Source of the DNA: Phalacrocorax aristotelis
Lineage: Eukaryota > Chordata > Aves > Suliformes > Phalacrocoracidae
Assembly (NCBI RefSeq): GCF_949628215.1
Contig: NC_134310.1
Span: forward strand, 11,049,401-11,113,400
Length of the DNA: 64,000 nt
Reading direction: 5' to 3'
Part shown: positions 52,898 through 63,665 of the stretch, piece after piece
Numbering within the stretch: position 1 is the stretch's first letter
Layout of the letters: every line of letters starts with the position of its first letter
Translations under genes and position numbers: made by a program
Notes under the pieces: model-generated
Seen by the model: the letters and a program-made list of their open reading frames with translations, nothing else
The model's database searches: none
What the model was told of the DNA's origin: nothing

Positions 52898-53674
52898 CTT
52901 GGGATGCAAGGCCACCTTCATCTAGGTAACTGTATCAGCCATACCGTAATACCATATTAGGCCAAAATTGCCTAAGTAACAGTGTCGGAAACACCAAATT
53001 TGGGTACAGTTGTAACAGTATTGGGACCAATGAGGAAAAAGTAATTAGGGCCAAGTTGTTTGTTTGGGACGTGTTTGGTTGGAGAAAAAGGAGGTTGCAG
53101 AGGTGGTTAAAAGGTGTGTTCAGGAAAAGAAAAAATGCGGAATAAGGTATAAACATCAGGTGGAGGACAAAGAACTGGGGGATTTTGCAGCAGTAGAAGT
53201 GCAGAGGCCTACAGATGGTGGTGAAGCTGACCTGCAGACCCAAGCTCCCCAGGACACTGGAGGGAACCCCCTTGGACAACCTGCTGAACTCTCCATCAGG
53301 CTTATGCCAAGACTTGCTGTGGGGGGATGGAGTAAGAAGGAATAAACATGTATGGACGGATAGACTTGTGCCTTACTGCTAAGTGCAGGAGGAAAGGCAA
53401 CAGAACTGCAACTTAATAGCACTTACGTGTGTTTTATAAGTTTTCTTTATAGTAATATAACTGCGTATCAGCAATGATGCTACTAATAAGCAATGGAATT
53501 GTAACTCAATGTCACTTGCAGTGATATAATTGTGTACTAAGATTGCTAATAATAGTGGTGAGTTTGTTATCCAACTAAGTTATTAGCTTTTTAAAGGTGT
53601 CGCTTAATCAGTAAATATAACCATCTCGCTCAGTTATGTCTCAAGCCTCCAATCTAAAAGGGGAGAGTCTTTGG
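52898..53674. other. Unassigned sequence, probably ERV-derived
   Basis: An ATG-less open stretch near 53064-53345 (EVAEVVKRCVQEKKKC) does not resemble a protein I know. The rest is AT-rich. Its position between ERV remnants suggests retroviral leftover. Confidence 0.3.
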
Positions 53675-53757
53675 ACTCAGGGAGGGAGAGTTAAGGGGAG
53701 AGTCTTTGGACTTGATGATCCTAGAGGTCTTTTCCAACCTTAATGATTCTATGAGTC
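53675..53757 (+). mobile_element. CR1 3' tail fragment
   Basis: GGACTTGATGATCCTAGAGG then TCTTTTCCAACCTTAATGAT TCTATGA, a CR1 3' end of about 80 bp, at the edge of the antisense ERVL. Confidence 0.85.
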
Positions 53758-53761
53758 AGAC

Positions 53762-54175
53762 TTAGGGAGGGAACGCAGGTCTAGCCTGGCCTGGGCCTGG
53801 CTGGGATGATGCCTCTCCAGTGTTTACAAGCCAAGTGGCTTCTGCCAAATGAACATCCCAATTTCTCATATCCCCTTTTCCTTGGGCTTGTAGCATGGTT
53901 TTCAGGGGTCCATTATGCCATTCTACCTTTCCCAAGGCCTGGGGATAATAGGGAATACAGTATATCCAGTCAAATCCAAGTTCAGCTGTTCCTAACTTTA
54001 TAATTTCATTTTTGAAATTACAGCCACTGTCAGACTCAGTTCTTTCAGGTGTGCCATGTCTCCACAAAATTTGTTTTTCAAGACCTACTACTGTGCTTTT
54101 AGCAGTGACATGGGTCACTGGGTATACGTCTCCAGCCAGTCTGTAGTCATTTCTACCATGGCTAGGACCTATCAA
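53762..54175 (-). pseudogene. ERVL integrase core, antisense
   Basis: 138 codons carry VVGLEKQILWRHGTPERTES DSG and the following IPYYPQALGKVEWHNGPLKT ML, the second catalytic Asp and the Glu region. The first Asp and the zinc domain are not in this frame. Confidence 0.8.
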
Positions 54176-54868
54176 TGCCCCCTAGTAGTCCTGCACAAAG
54201 GTCCAATATAGTCTACTTGCCACGCATCTCCAAATTGGTGGTTTAAAAGTCATCTTCCGTGCCTCAATATTTTTTATTGTTTAGCTTTTTCACTAATGCA
54301 CAAATTTCAGTCCTTTGTTATTCGTAATAACATTTTATATTTAATATTATTATTATGTATAATAGGTTCTTTAGACAAGTCCACCCCTCGGTCTCTTGGC
54401 CAGCTATAGGTGACATCTCATCCTATATGTCCTGACGTTTCATGAGCCCATTGAGCTACAAATAGTTCCCTTTTATGTTCCCAGTCCAGGTCTTTGTCAA
54501 TTGTGGCAATCTGAGCAGCTTGGTGCACTTGATGTTTGCTGATTTGTTCTTCAGTGGCACTTCCCTTTGGGACATGGGCTCAAACTCCCTTCATATGCTG
54601 CTAGTATCTCTTTTTCAGTCGGGGTGTAGCAGGCCTCAGATCCTCTATATCCTCAGTTCCAAAACCCTAGAGGTCAACCTCGAGTCTGTCCGGGTGCTTT
54701 CCGCCAGAGGTTCCAGGTGGGGCTATGCTCCCCGGCTGTGCTGTGAAGCATGTTTCTCACAGCTTGTCCTGTCCAGACCGTCCCAAGAGCTATCGCATGA
54801 ACAATTTCCTGTTTAATCTGTTCAAAGGCTTGTCCCTGCTCAGGGCCCCATCCAAAACCATTCTTCTT

Positions 54869-55440
54869 TCAGGTCACTCGATAGAGAGGGCTCACAATCT
54901 GACTGTAACCTGGAATATGCATTCTCCGGAAACCCACAATGCCTAGGAAAGCTTGTGTTTCTTTTTTGTTATCTGGTGGGGACATAGCTGTTATCTTATT
55001 GATCACATCCATTGGGGTATGACGATGCCCATCTTGCCATTTTATTCCTAAAAACTGGATCTCCTGTGCAGGTCCTTTGACCTTGCTTTGTTTTATGGCA
55101 AAACCAGCCTTCAGAAGGAAACACAAACGCTTCCTCTGCTGTGTTGTGCCACACAATGATGTCATCAATGTATTTGAGGGCCTGCACCCTGTTCCAGTGC
55201 AGTCTGGACCAGTCCATGGCAAATGGTAGGGCTGTGCTTCCACCCCTGGGGCAGTTGATTCCAGGTGTACTGGACACCCCTCCACCACATGAAAGCAAAC
55301 TGTGGCCTGCACTCTGCTGCCAAAGGGATCAAGAAAAGCGCACTAGCAATATCAGTTGAGGCATACCACTTGGCCACCTTTGACTCCAGTTCATGTTGGA
55401 GTTCTAGCATGTCCGGTATGGCAGCATCCAACAACAGCAT
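54869..55440 (-). pseudogene. ERVL reverse transcriptase, antisense
   Basis: Overlapping frames read AIPDMLELQHELESKVAKWY, NQLPQGWKHSPTICHGLVQT, KYIDDIIVWHNTAEEAF and EIQFLGIKWQDGHRHTPMDV, then DNKKETQAFLGIVGFRRMHI. Several frameshifts occur. Confidence 0.87.
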
Positions 55441-55522
55441 GACTGTTCAGGCCACTGTAGTCCATTGTCAGCCTCCACCCTCCGTCAGACTTTCACACTG
55501 GCCATATGGGACTATTAAAGGG

Positions 55523-56081
55523 TTAGTGAGTCTTGCTGATCACTCCTTGGTTCTCCAGTCGATGGCAAAAAAACTCATGGATGGGAACCAGGGAGCCTCG
55601 GTTGGTGCGATATTGCTGCCAGCGCACCATCATGGTAGCAGTCGACACTTGCTGTTCTTCGACCCACAGCAAGCCCACAGTGGAGGGATCCTCCAAGAGG
55701 CCGGGCAAGGTAGACACCTGTTTAATCTTCTCTGTATCCACAGCAGCTACATGAAAGGCCCACTGGTACCCTTTTGGGTCTTTGAAGTACCCACTCCTGA
55801 GGTAGTCTATGCCAAGGATGCACGGAGACTCCAGGCCGGTCACGATAGGATGCTTCTGCCACTTGTCCACTGTTAGGCTCACCCTAGCCTCCAGTACAGA
55901 CAACTGATGGGATCCCCCTGTCACTCCAGAAATACAGATGGGTTCTGCCCCCCTTGTACCCTGATGGCATTAGGGCACGCTGTGCACTGGTGTCCACCAG
56001 AGCCTTATACTCCTGTGGGTCCGATGTGCCAGGCCATCGAATCCATACAGGCCAACAAACCCGATTGTCCCTTTTTTCCAC
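55523..56081 (-). pseudogene. ERVL protease and RT N-terminus, antisense
   Basis: YKALVDTSAQRALMPSGYKG is the protease site, with DTG changed to DTS. ARVSLTVDKWQKHPIVTGLE and SPCILGIDYLRSGYFKDP follow in a second frame, leading into the RT entry region (NQGVISKTH). Confidence 0.85.
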
Positions 56082-56099
56082 CTGGCCAGAGGCAGGGCC

Positions 56100-57058
56100 C
56101 TTCTATTCCTGGTCGGAGTATTCATTACCTGACCTCTGTAGCTGCAAACCAGAAGTCCCTTCATTAGGATCAGAAGGAGGATCAGCCCTTCTATTCTGCC
56201 TGGGGAACTGCTCAACAGCAACTGGAGCAGTAATCTTCCTGGACGAACCCTTTTTGGCCGCTGTTTGTCCTTGCAAGCCACTTACCTGATCTTCTAGGTT
56301 CGAGGTAGGTGCACCGTCCCACTTCCTCATGTACTCCCTGTGGTCGTGCAGATAGAACCACAGAGTGGCATGAGGCGTGTGCCCACAGTATCCTTTCCCT
56401 TGAGACGAGAAAGGCAGGCCAGTCTAGCCACAGTTGGTGCCTCGAGGTCTGTCCAATCCATTATCACCAGGGTATTGGCATATGACGTTGGTGCACTCTG
56501 TACAAACTTCCGCCACATGGACCATGTGCACTGAAATTCATCTGGGTCTTTGGATCCCTGGTCATTGTCCAGGTTGCTGTAGATCACCTCCACCGCTACT
56601 TATTCCCTCAGATACTGGATACTTCCCTCAGTGGTGGTCCACTCGCCTTGGTTTACAAGATCTTCCTTGAGGGGATACCTCGCCTTCACGCTCGACAGGA
56701 CCCACCTCCAGAGGCTGTGGATTGTTGCCCCTCTTCCGATCCCTTTGTCGATACCCTGGTCCCTAGCAAAGGATCCCAGCTGCTGGGCTTCCTTGCCCTC
56801 TAATTCCTGACTGTTGGCCCCGGTATGCCATCATTGGAGTAATCAGGTGATAATTTGCTCGCCTGGATGACAGTCGAAATCTTTCTGCATATCTCGCAGC
56901 TCATTCAGGGATAGGGGCCGGGTGGTTTCTGACTCGTTTATGATTTCTCTCTCTTCCCCCTCCTGTTCTTGAGACAGCTTTGCTGCAGAACAGGCTGCCT
57001 ATTCTGATTCTTCCTCTCCTGCTCCCTCTTAGGCGAAGCTTCTTCCTCCCTTACTAAC
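56100..57058 (-). pseudogene. ERVL gag (capsid region), antisense
   Basis: The frame 56593-56327 reads DNDQGSKDPDEFQCTWSMWR KFVQSAPTSYANTLVIMDWT, and minus-strand frames below it run into protease. It is broken by stops and, at 57059, by the solo LTR. The product would be the inner particle shell. Confidence 0.6.
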
Positions 57059-57513
57059 TGTCATGGTTTAACCCCAGCCGGCAACTAAGCACCACACAGT
57101 CTACTACTTCCCATTGGCAGGCAGGTGTTCAGCCACCTCCAGGAAAGCAGGGTTCCATCACGCATAATGGTTACTTGGAAAGACAAAATGCCATCACTCA
57201 GAACGTCCCCCCCTTCCTTCTTCTTCCCCCAGCTTTATATGCTGAGCATGGCGTCATATGGTATGGAATATCCCTTTGGTCAGTTGGGGTCAGCTGTCCC
57301 AGCTGTGTCCCCTCCCAACTTCTTGTGCACCCAGCCTACTCGCTGGTGGGGTGGTGTGAGAAACAGAAAAGGCCTTGACGCTGTGTAAGCGCTGCTCAGC
57401 AATAACAAAAACATCCCTGTATTATCAACACTGTTTTCAGCACAAATCCAAAATATAGCCCCATATTAGCTACTATAAAGAAAATTAACTCTGTCCCAGC
57501 CAAAGCCAGCACA
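57059..57513 (-). mobile_element. Solo ERVL-like LTR, antisense
   Basis: The plus strand starts TGTCATGGTTTAACCCCAGC and ends AAAGCCAGCACA, with perfect CTAAC duplications (57054-57058, 57514-57518). It splits the antisense ERVL gag. 455 bp. Confidence 0.92.
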
Positions 57514-57830
57514 CTAACCGAGTTGACTTCCTTTTCCATTGTTTCTTCTTGACTATAGGAGCAACAGTTGAGGGTTGGGTCTCTGGTTTAGCCACGGTGT
57601 CCATTTGTATGTCTTCAGATCCAGAGACCCTCTCACCCCCTTGAGGGTGCTGAACAGTGGCTCGGTAGGCATAGGCCAGGCCCCAGCACAGTGCGAGAAG
57701 TTGTGTCTCTTTGGCAGAGCCAGGGCACCCTTTTTTCAAGTGTTCTGTTACTTCATCAGGATTCCACGCTTGTTTGAGAGTGAAGTCCCAGACCATCAGA
57801 GCTGAAAAATGCTCTAGCTACCTGCCCATA
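57514..57830 (-). pseudogene. ERVL gag N-terminal segment, antisense
   Basis: The frame 57796-57514 reads VWDFTLKQAWNPDEVTEHLK, LLALCWGLAYAYRATVQHPQ and a Lys-rich end. It is homologous to the sense frame at 27355-27900 but has no TP repeats. Confidence 0.8.
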
Positions 57831-57948
57831 TTCTCCCACGCACTTTGCCACCCGTGATCAGACTTTGTCAGGGCACACCCATGTGTGATATTCCTAAATA
57901 GTTGGTTAACTTTGCTTTTTCCAGAAAAGCTGGAAACAGATTCTTGAC

Positions 57949-59225
57949 TGTATTGATTTTGGCTGGGATAGAGTTAATTTTCTTCATAGTAGCTTGTATG
58001 GGGCTATGTTTTGGATTTCTGCTGAAAACAATCTTGATAATACAGGGTTGTTTTAGTTACTGCTGAGCAGTGCTTAGACAGTGTCAAGGACTTTTTCTGC
58101 TTCTTATTGTATTGGGTTTGCATGGCAAGGTTTTGGTAGCGGAGGGGCTACAGGGGTGGCTTCTGTGAGAAGCTGCTAGAAGATTCCCCTATGTCCGACA
58201 GAGCCAATGCCAGCTGCCTCCAAGATGGACACACCGCTGGCCAAGGCCGAGCCAATCAGCGACCGTGGTAGCGCCTCTGTGATAACATATTTAAGAAGGG
58301 GGAAAAAAAAACCCGCGCAACACCAGCAGCAGTCGTAAGAGAGGAGTGAGAATATGTGAGAGAAACAACTCTGCAGACACCAAGGTCAGCGAAGAAGTAG
58401 GGGGAGGACATACTCCAGGTGCCGGAGCAGAGATTCCCCTGCAGCCCGTGGTGAAGACTGCGCTGGAGCAGGTGGGTGCACCCGAAGGGGTCTGTCACCC
58501 CATGGGAAGCCCACGCTGGAGCAGGCTCTTGGCAGGACCCGTGGAGAGAGAGGAACCCACACTGGAGCAGGTTTCCTGGCAGGACTTGTGACCCCGTGGG
58601 GGACCCACTCTGGAGCAGTCTGTTCCTGAAGGACTGCACCCCGTGGAAGGGACCCACGCTGGAGCAGTTTGTGAAGAACTGCAGCCCATGGGAAGAACCC
58701 ACGTTGGAGAAGTTTGTGGAGAGCTATCTCCCGTGGGAGGGCCCACATGCTGGAGCAGGGGAAGAGTGTGAGGAGTCCTCCCCCTGAGGCGGAAGGAGCA
58801 GCAGAGACAATGTGTGATGAACTGAACAAAACCCCCATTCCCTGTCCCCCTGTGCCACTCGGGGGGAGGAGGTAGAGAAAATCGGGATTGAAGTTGAGCC
58901 TGGGAAGAAGGGAGGGGTGGGGGGAAGGTGTTTTAAGATTTAGTTTTTCTTTCTCATTACCCTACTCTTATTTGATTGTTAATTAATTAGGCTAATTTCC
59001 CCAAGTCGAGTCTGTTTCGCCCGTGACCATAACTGGTGAATGATCTCCCTGTCTTTATCTTGACCGACAAGCCTTTCGTTATATTTTCTCTCCTCTGTCC
59101 AGTTGAGGAGGGGAGTGATAGAGCGGCTTTGGTGGGCACCTGGCATCCAGCCAGGGTCAACCCACCACACTTACACCGCCTTGCCAGTGAGTAGGCTGGG
59201 GGTGCACAAGAAATATCGGAGGGGA
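57949..59225 (+). mobile_element. ERVL-like LTR fragment split by LTR-B
   Basis: 57949-58107 is the 5' part (TTTTGGCTGGGATAGAGTTA, TATGGGGCTATGTTTTGG). 59170-59225 is its continuation (GTAGGCTGGGGGTGCACAAG). The intervening LTR-B is nested. The rest of the LTR is missing. Confidence 0.8.
58108..59169 (+). mobile_element. Solo LTR, family B, nested
   Basis: 1062 bp, TGTATTGGGTTTGCATGGCA to AGGGTCAACCCACCACA, flanked by CTTAT and CTTAC. It contains about 42-bp tandem units (58480-58760) built from GGACCCACGCTGGAGCAG. Confidence 0.87.
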
Positions 59226-61030
59226 CACCAGTGAAATACTGGTAGCCGAGGTGCCAGCAGCAGTTGTGATTCTGTCCCCACCGCTTCAGATGCTGCCCAC
59301 ATTCCCTCATAGGCGGCTAATATTTCTTTTTCTGTTGGGATATAGTTTTCGTCAGCAGCTTGGTAGCCTCGGCTCCAGAGTCCAAGGAGTCTTCCTCTGG
59401 TCTCTCCTAGTGCTTTCTGCCATAAACTCCACTGGCTTGTTTTGTCTCCTGCTGATGTGTGTGGTATGTTTTGGACATTTGGACACCCAGAAAATGTATT
59501 TCTTGGTGCAAGTCCTTATTCTTCTTGATCGCAAATCCTGCATTTAGTAAAATTTCAGTGATCTGTTTGTCTTTGCTATACACTTCTTGGGTGGTGTTTC
59601 CCCATACTACGATGTCATCAATGTACTGTAAGTGATCTGGGGCGTTGCCCTCTTTCAAAACCTTTTGTATAAGTCTGTGACAGATGGTGGGGTGTATTGG
59701 GTTTACACGGCAAGGTTTTGGCGGGGGGGGTGGGGGCGGGCTGCAGGGGTGGTCTCTGTGAGAAGAGGAGGCAAGAGGCTGCCCTGTGCCAGACACAGCC
59801 GGTTCCAGCCGGCTTGGCAACAGACCCATTGCAAGCCAAAGCTGAGCCAGTCAGCGAAGCTGGTGGCACCTCTGTGAAAAACACTTAAGAAAGGGTAAAA
59901 TACCACATGTCAGTGTAAGAGTAGTGAGGAAAAAAAAGTGTGAGAAACAACACTGAAAATACCAAGGTCAGTGAAGAAAGGGGGAGGAGGTGCTCCGGGC
60001 GCAAGAGAAGTTATTCCCCTGCAGCCCGTGGAAGAGACCACAGTGGGAGCGGATATATCCCTGCAGCACATGGAGAGGACCACACCAGAGCAGGTGGATA
60101 TTTCCTGAAGGAACGAGCCCATGCAGGATCAGGTTCTCCTGGCAGGAACTGTGGCCCATGGAGAATCCATGTTGGAGCAGATTTTTTTCCTGAAGGTCTG
60201 CATCCCTTGGAAAGGACCCATGCTGGAGCAGGGGAAAATGTGTGATGAGGAAGCAGCAGCAGGGAGGAACTGTTATGAACCTCCCGTTCCCCACCCCCCC
60301 TGCACTGCTCTGTGGGGCAGGGGAGGTAGAGGAGCTGGGAATGAAGGAGTGAAGTTGAGCCTGGGAAAAGGAGGGGAGAGCGGGAGGGAAGGTGGTGTTT
60401 TCATTTTTGTGTTTGTTTCTCACCATCCAACTCTATTTTAATCGGCAATAAATTAAATTGATTTTCCCCAAGTTGAGTCTGTTTTGCCCATGGAGGTGAT
60501 TAGTAAGTGTCTTTGTTGCCACCCACGAGCTTTTTCATCTTGTTTTCTTCTCCAGTCCTGTTGAGGAGGGGTAGTGACAGAGCAGCTGGGTGGGCATCTG
60601 GCAGCCAGCCAAGGTCAACCTACCACAGGGGGCTATGCTTCCATCCTTGCGGCAGACAGTTCCAGGTGTATTGTACTCCTTTCCCAGTATAGGCAAACTG
60701 TCATTTATGCTTAGGTGTCAGGGGAATTGAGAAAAAACCATGTTAACTATGTCAGTGGTCTCATGCCAGGCAGCATTCTTTGCTTCAGGTTCATACTGTA
60801 GTTCTAGGATATCTGCATATCTGCTACTGCTGCACTCAAGGGTGGTGTTACTTCATTCAAACCTCAAGAGTCTATGGTTGATCTCCCTGTTGGCTTTTCA
60901 CACTGGCCAGATGGGGCTGTTGAAGGATGAATGGGTTCAAGCAACCACCCTTTGACTTTCAAGCTCTTTCACAAGATTGTATATGGGACCCAGCAAATAC
61001 CTTTTGGTCCGATATTGCTAGATAGTCAGC
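59226..61030 (-). pseudogene. ERVL-like pol (RT and RNase H entry), antisense, split by LTR-B
   Basis: Right of the LTR-B (60628-61030) lie RT fingers. Left of it (59692-59407) is HLQYIDDIVVWGNTTQEVYS and AGFAIKKNKDLHQEIHFLGV. Further left (about 59420-59230) are PTEKEILAAYEGMWAAS- and LLLAPRLPVFHW-like segments. It differs from the 29055 family in details (CHRLIQKVLKEGN), so it is a separate subfamily. Confidence 0.8.
59693..60627 (+). mobile_element. Solo LTR, family B, nested in antisense pol
   Basis: 935 bp, TGTATTGGGTTTACACGGCA to AGGTCAACCTACCACA, flanked by TGGGG and GGGGG. It carries fewer of the tandem units than the copy at 58108. Confidence 0.87.
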
Positions 61031-61998
61031 GATGGCCATCGGGTAGACACACCAAAGTTGGAGGAGCTGCGTGCTAGTGAGACTCCTCAGACTGCTACAT
61101 GTGTCGATGGGCACAATGAACCGCACTTGAAGTGTTTCTACACAAATGCGCGCAGCATGAGGAACAAACACGAGGAGCTAGAGGCCTTGGCCCAGTCCCA
61201 GAGATATGACATCTTTGGCATAAGTGAAACCTGGTGGGATGAGTCCTGTGACTGGTGTGCCGTGATGGATGGTTACAAGCTCTTCAGGAGGGACAGGCAG
61301 GGCAGGCGAGGCGGGGGCGCGGCATTGTATGTAGCGGAGCAGCTGGAATGCACGGAGCTTGCAGTTGGCGATGGCACAGTTGAGAGCCTCTGGGTAAGGA
61401 TTAAGGGACAGACAAATAAAGCGGATGTTGTCGTGGGAGCCTACTATAGGCCACCCAGCCAGGAGGATGACACCGAACTAAGGGATGCCTCTAAGTCATC
61501 TGCCCTTGTCCTTATGGGGGACGTCAACTTGCCAGATGTCAACCGCGAATACCACACAGCTGGGACAATCAGGTCCAGAAGGTTCCTAAACCATGTGGAC
61601 GACAATGTCTTGGTACAGGTACTAAGGGAACGGACCAGGAAGGGTGCCTTCCTTGACTTGTTGCTTATTAACAGAGAGGGCCTCGTGGGTGAAGTGGAGA
61701 TTGGGGGCCGCCTTGGCCACAGTGACCATGAAACAGTCAAGTGTAAACTCTATGGTGACAGGAGGAAAGCTGCCAGCAAGACCTCAGCTCTGGACATGAG
61801 GAGAGCAGACTTCAGGTTGCTCGGGGAACTGCTTAGTAAGGTCCCCAGGGAAAAAGCTTTTGAAGGTGCTGGGGTCCATCAGTGCTGGTCGCTTTTTAAG
61901 TACCACCTCCTAAAAGCACAGGAGCAGGCGATCCCAAAGTGTAGGAAGTAAAGCCGGCGAGGCAAAAGGCCAGCTTGGCTGACCAGGGATCATCTTCT
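61031..61998 (+). mobile_element. CR1 fragment: endonuclease region
   Basis: The CR1 endonuclease is followed by the linker and the beginning of RT, ending near CCAGGGATCATCTTCTAGAA ATAAG. There is no RT core. The piece abuts the antisense ERVL pol on the left and unidentified DNA on the right. Confidence 0.88.
61058..61951 (+). pseudogene. CR1 endonuclease, open frame
   Basis: 297 codons, the most complete CR1 endonuclease in the window: LKCFYTNARSMRNKHEELEA, IFGISETWWDESCDWCAVMD, VGAYYRPPSQEDDTE, LVLMGDVNLPDVNREYHTAG and LGHSDHETVKCKLYG with the SDH motif. It ends within the linker (EQAIPKCRK). Without RT it cannot mobilise anything. Confidence 0.88.
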
Positions 61999-62877
61999 AG
62001 AAATAAGTAAACTTAAGTTATGTTTTATCTCTTCTTTTAGATGAACATGAATTTGATTTTGCTCCAGAGGTAGTCTTGGAATTATTGGTTTCTGATTGGA
62101 CAGCTTTAAAAAATGTCATTTGGGAGTTTTCAGCTAAATAACGATAATTGCAAATGTTTGTTTTGCCTGGATGAGAGGCATACTAAGGGAGTACCTTTTA
62201 TAAATAAGAGATCAGTGCAAGTTCCGAACCCAAGTTATGCAACACAGCACTGTGCTTAAATCAATGAGTTGTTCAAAATGCAATGTGACATTAATGCAGT
62301 GTGGCATCTGAGTTAATTGAAATTGTAAATGAAGCGGTTGGACAGTGGAACATATGCGGCCAATCACTTGAAAACAAATGGCCACTTTTAATAACTCTCT
62401 CTCCAAGGTACATTTTTTTCATGACCTGTTCCACTTCCTTGTTTCTACAGAACCTGACAACACTTGGATTTTTGTAGTGGCAAGAGACAAACTGAGTCAG
62501 ATTGCCCTTTTCATTTCCTGATGAAAGCATATGGCTGTTTGGGTGCAGACACGACACACCAGTGGTCATTACTGGTCAAAAGAAACTGAAGATGAACACT
62601 TCACATACTTGCACGAGATGTCTTGACCAGGTTGTCTCAAACAAGCAACTATAGGCAAATTAATTCATATATTTCTTTAAATATTCCAGCACAATATTGT
62701 GCTTTTGTCCTTTAAAACTTGCAAGTATATCTTCCAAGGATTGAGCCAGTGGTAGCGTTACGTTCTGCCAATATACATTTCCCTCTATTCAAGAGAGCAT
62801 TGGCTTGAACTCTAAGCTCCAGTTAGCATTGTCTGACACATCTAAATGAAGAAATCAAGCCTGTTTACATAAACCCT
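61999..62877. other. Unassigned sequence with one coding-like patch
   Basis: Non-repetitive DNA between two CR1 pieces. At 62041-62141 a pyrimidine tract plus AG precedes an open stretch reading EHEFDFAPEVVLELLVSDW then a stop (TAA) after FSAK. No second exon or firm homologue was recognised. Confidence 0.35.
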
Positions 62878-63045
62878 TGTAAAGCTGGCAAGGCAAAAGG
62901 CTGGCTTGGCTGACCAGGGATGATGACCTAGAAATAAGGAGAAAAAAGAAGCCCTGGGCTAGAGAACCATGACTGTGGGAATGATAAACTCCGAATAAAC
63001 CCCCAACTTGTGGGTCCCTTCCAACTAAGGACATTCTATGATTCT
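62878..63045 (+). mobile_element. Short internally deleted CR1
   Basis: It starts with linker sequence almost matching 61953-61990 (AGGCAAAAGGCTGGCTTGGC) and jumps directly to the 3' end (GGGTCCCTTCCAACTAAGGA, ATTCTATGATTCTATAATG). Confidence 0.85.
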
Positions 63046-63047
63046 AT

Positions 63048-63665
63048 AATGTTTTGGTTATTGCTGACCAGTGCTTGCACAGTGTCAAGGCTGTCTCTCC
63101 AAACTCTGCCCGCCCCCAAAGGCCAGTAGGCTGGAGGGTGGGCAAAAGGTTGGGAGGGGAGACAGCTGGGACAGCTGACCCCAACTGTCCAAAGGGATAT
63201 TCCATACCATATGACAACGTGCTCAGCAATAAAAGCTCAGGGAAAGGGGGAGGATGGGGGGGGACAGTAAATCCTGTTATCCTCTGTAACATCTTCATCA
63301 TCCCTTTTCCCAACTTGGCTGGGGGCAGGGCTTCCCTATGGGCAGTTTATTGGAGGGGGGTCAGCCACCCCCACCGTGGCCCTGCCCCTCCCAGCCTCCC
63401 CGACTCGGGCAGAGTGTGGGAAGCTGGAAAGGTAGCCGACCCTCCCCCACAGTGAGGAGAATTAACCCCTTCTCAGCCAAAACCAGCACAACAGGGAAGG
63501 TCCATAGACTAAGGGAATGATGTCTGTGTATTATGTTAAAGGATGGGAAGGGGAGGGGTGGTGGTTGGTAAGGTTGTATTGGATGGTATGGGACCTGGGC
63601 ATGGTGTAAATGGTATGGAATAAGGGGTGGAGAATGTGCTGGGTGGAGAATGTGCTGGGTGGAGA
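63048..63665. mobile_element. ERVL-like fragments in mixed orientation
   Basis: 63048-63300 is a plus-oriented LTR part (ATTCCATACCATATGAC, AATAAAAGCTCAGGG). About 63310-63489 is a minus-oriented U3 part ending CAGCCAAAACCAGCACA. 63490-63655 is a plus-oriented internal 3' region nearly identical to 39265-39416 (one difference seen). It ends in a triplicated GGGTGGAGAATGT motif at about 63630-63670. Confidence 0.75.

Larger units (their letters stand above)
53758..57948 (-). mobile_element. ERVL-type gag-pol, antisense, no flanking LTRs
   Basis: On the minus strand from right to left the order is gag (57830-57514), a solo LTR insertion (57513-57059), gag/capsid (57058-56100), protease, RT, RNase H remnant and integrase (54175-53762). 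It is the same family as 29055-39902 but with more stops and deletions, notably most of RNase H near 54600-54870. Confidence 0.87.

Noticed and set aside
53064..53345. 93-codon Lys/Glu-rich frame as a gene
   Set aside because: No recognised homology, poor context and no splice or promoter signals. Left as unassigned ERV-like DNA.
58256..58838. 148- and 150-codon minus-strand frames
   Set aside because: Shadow of the same LTR-B tandem units.
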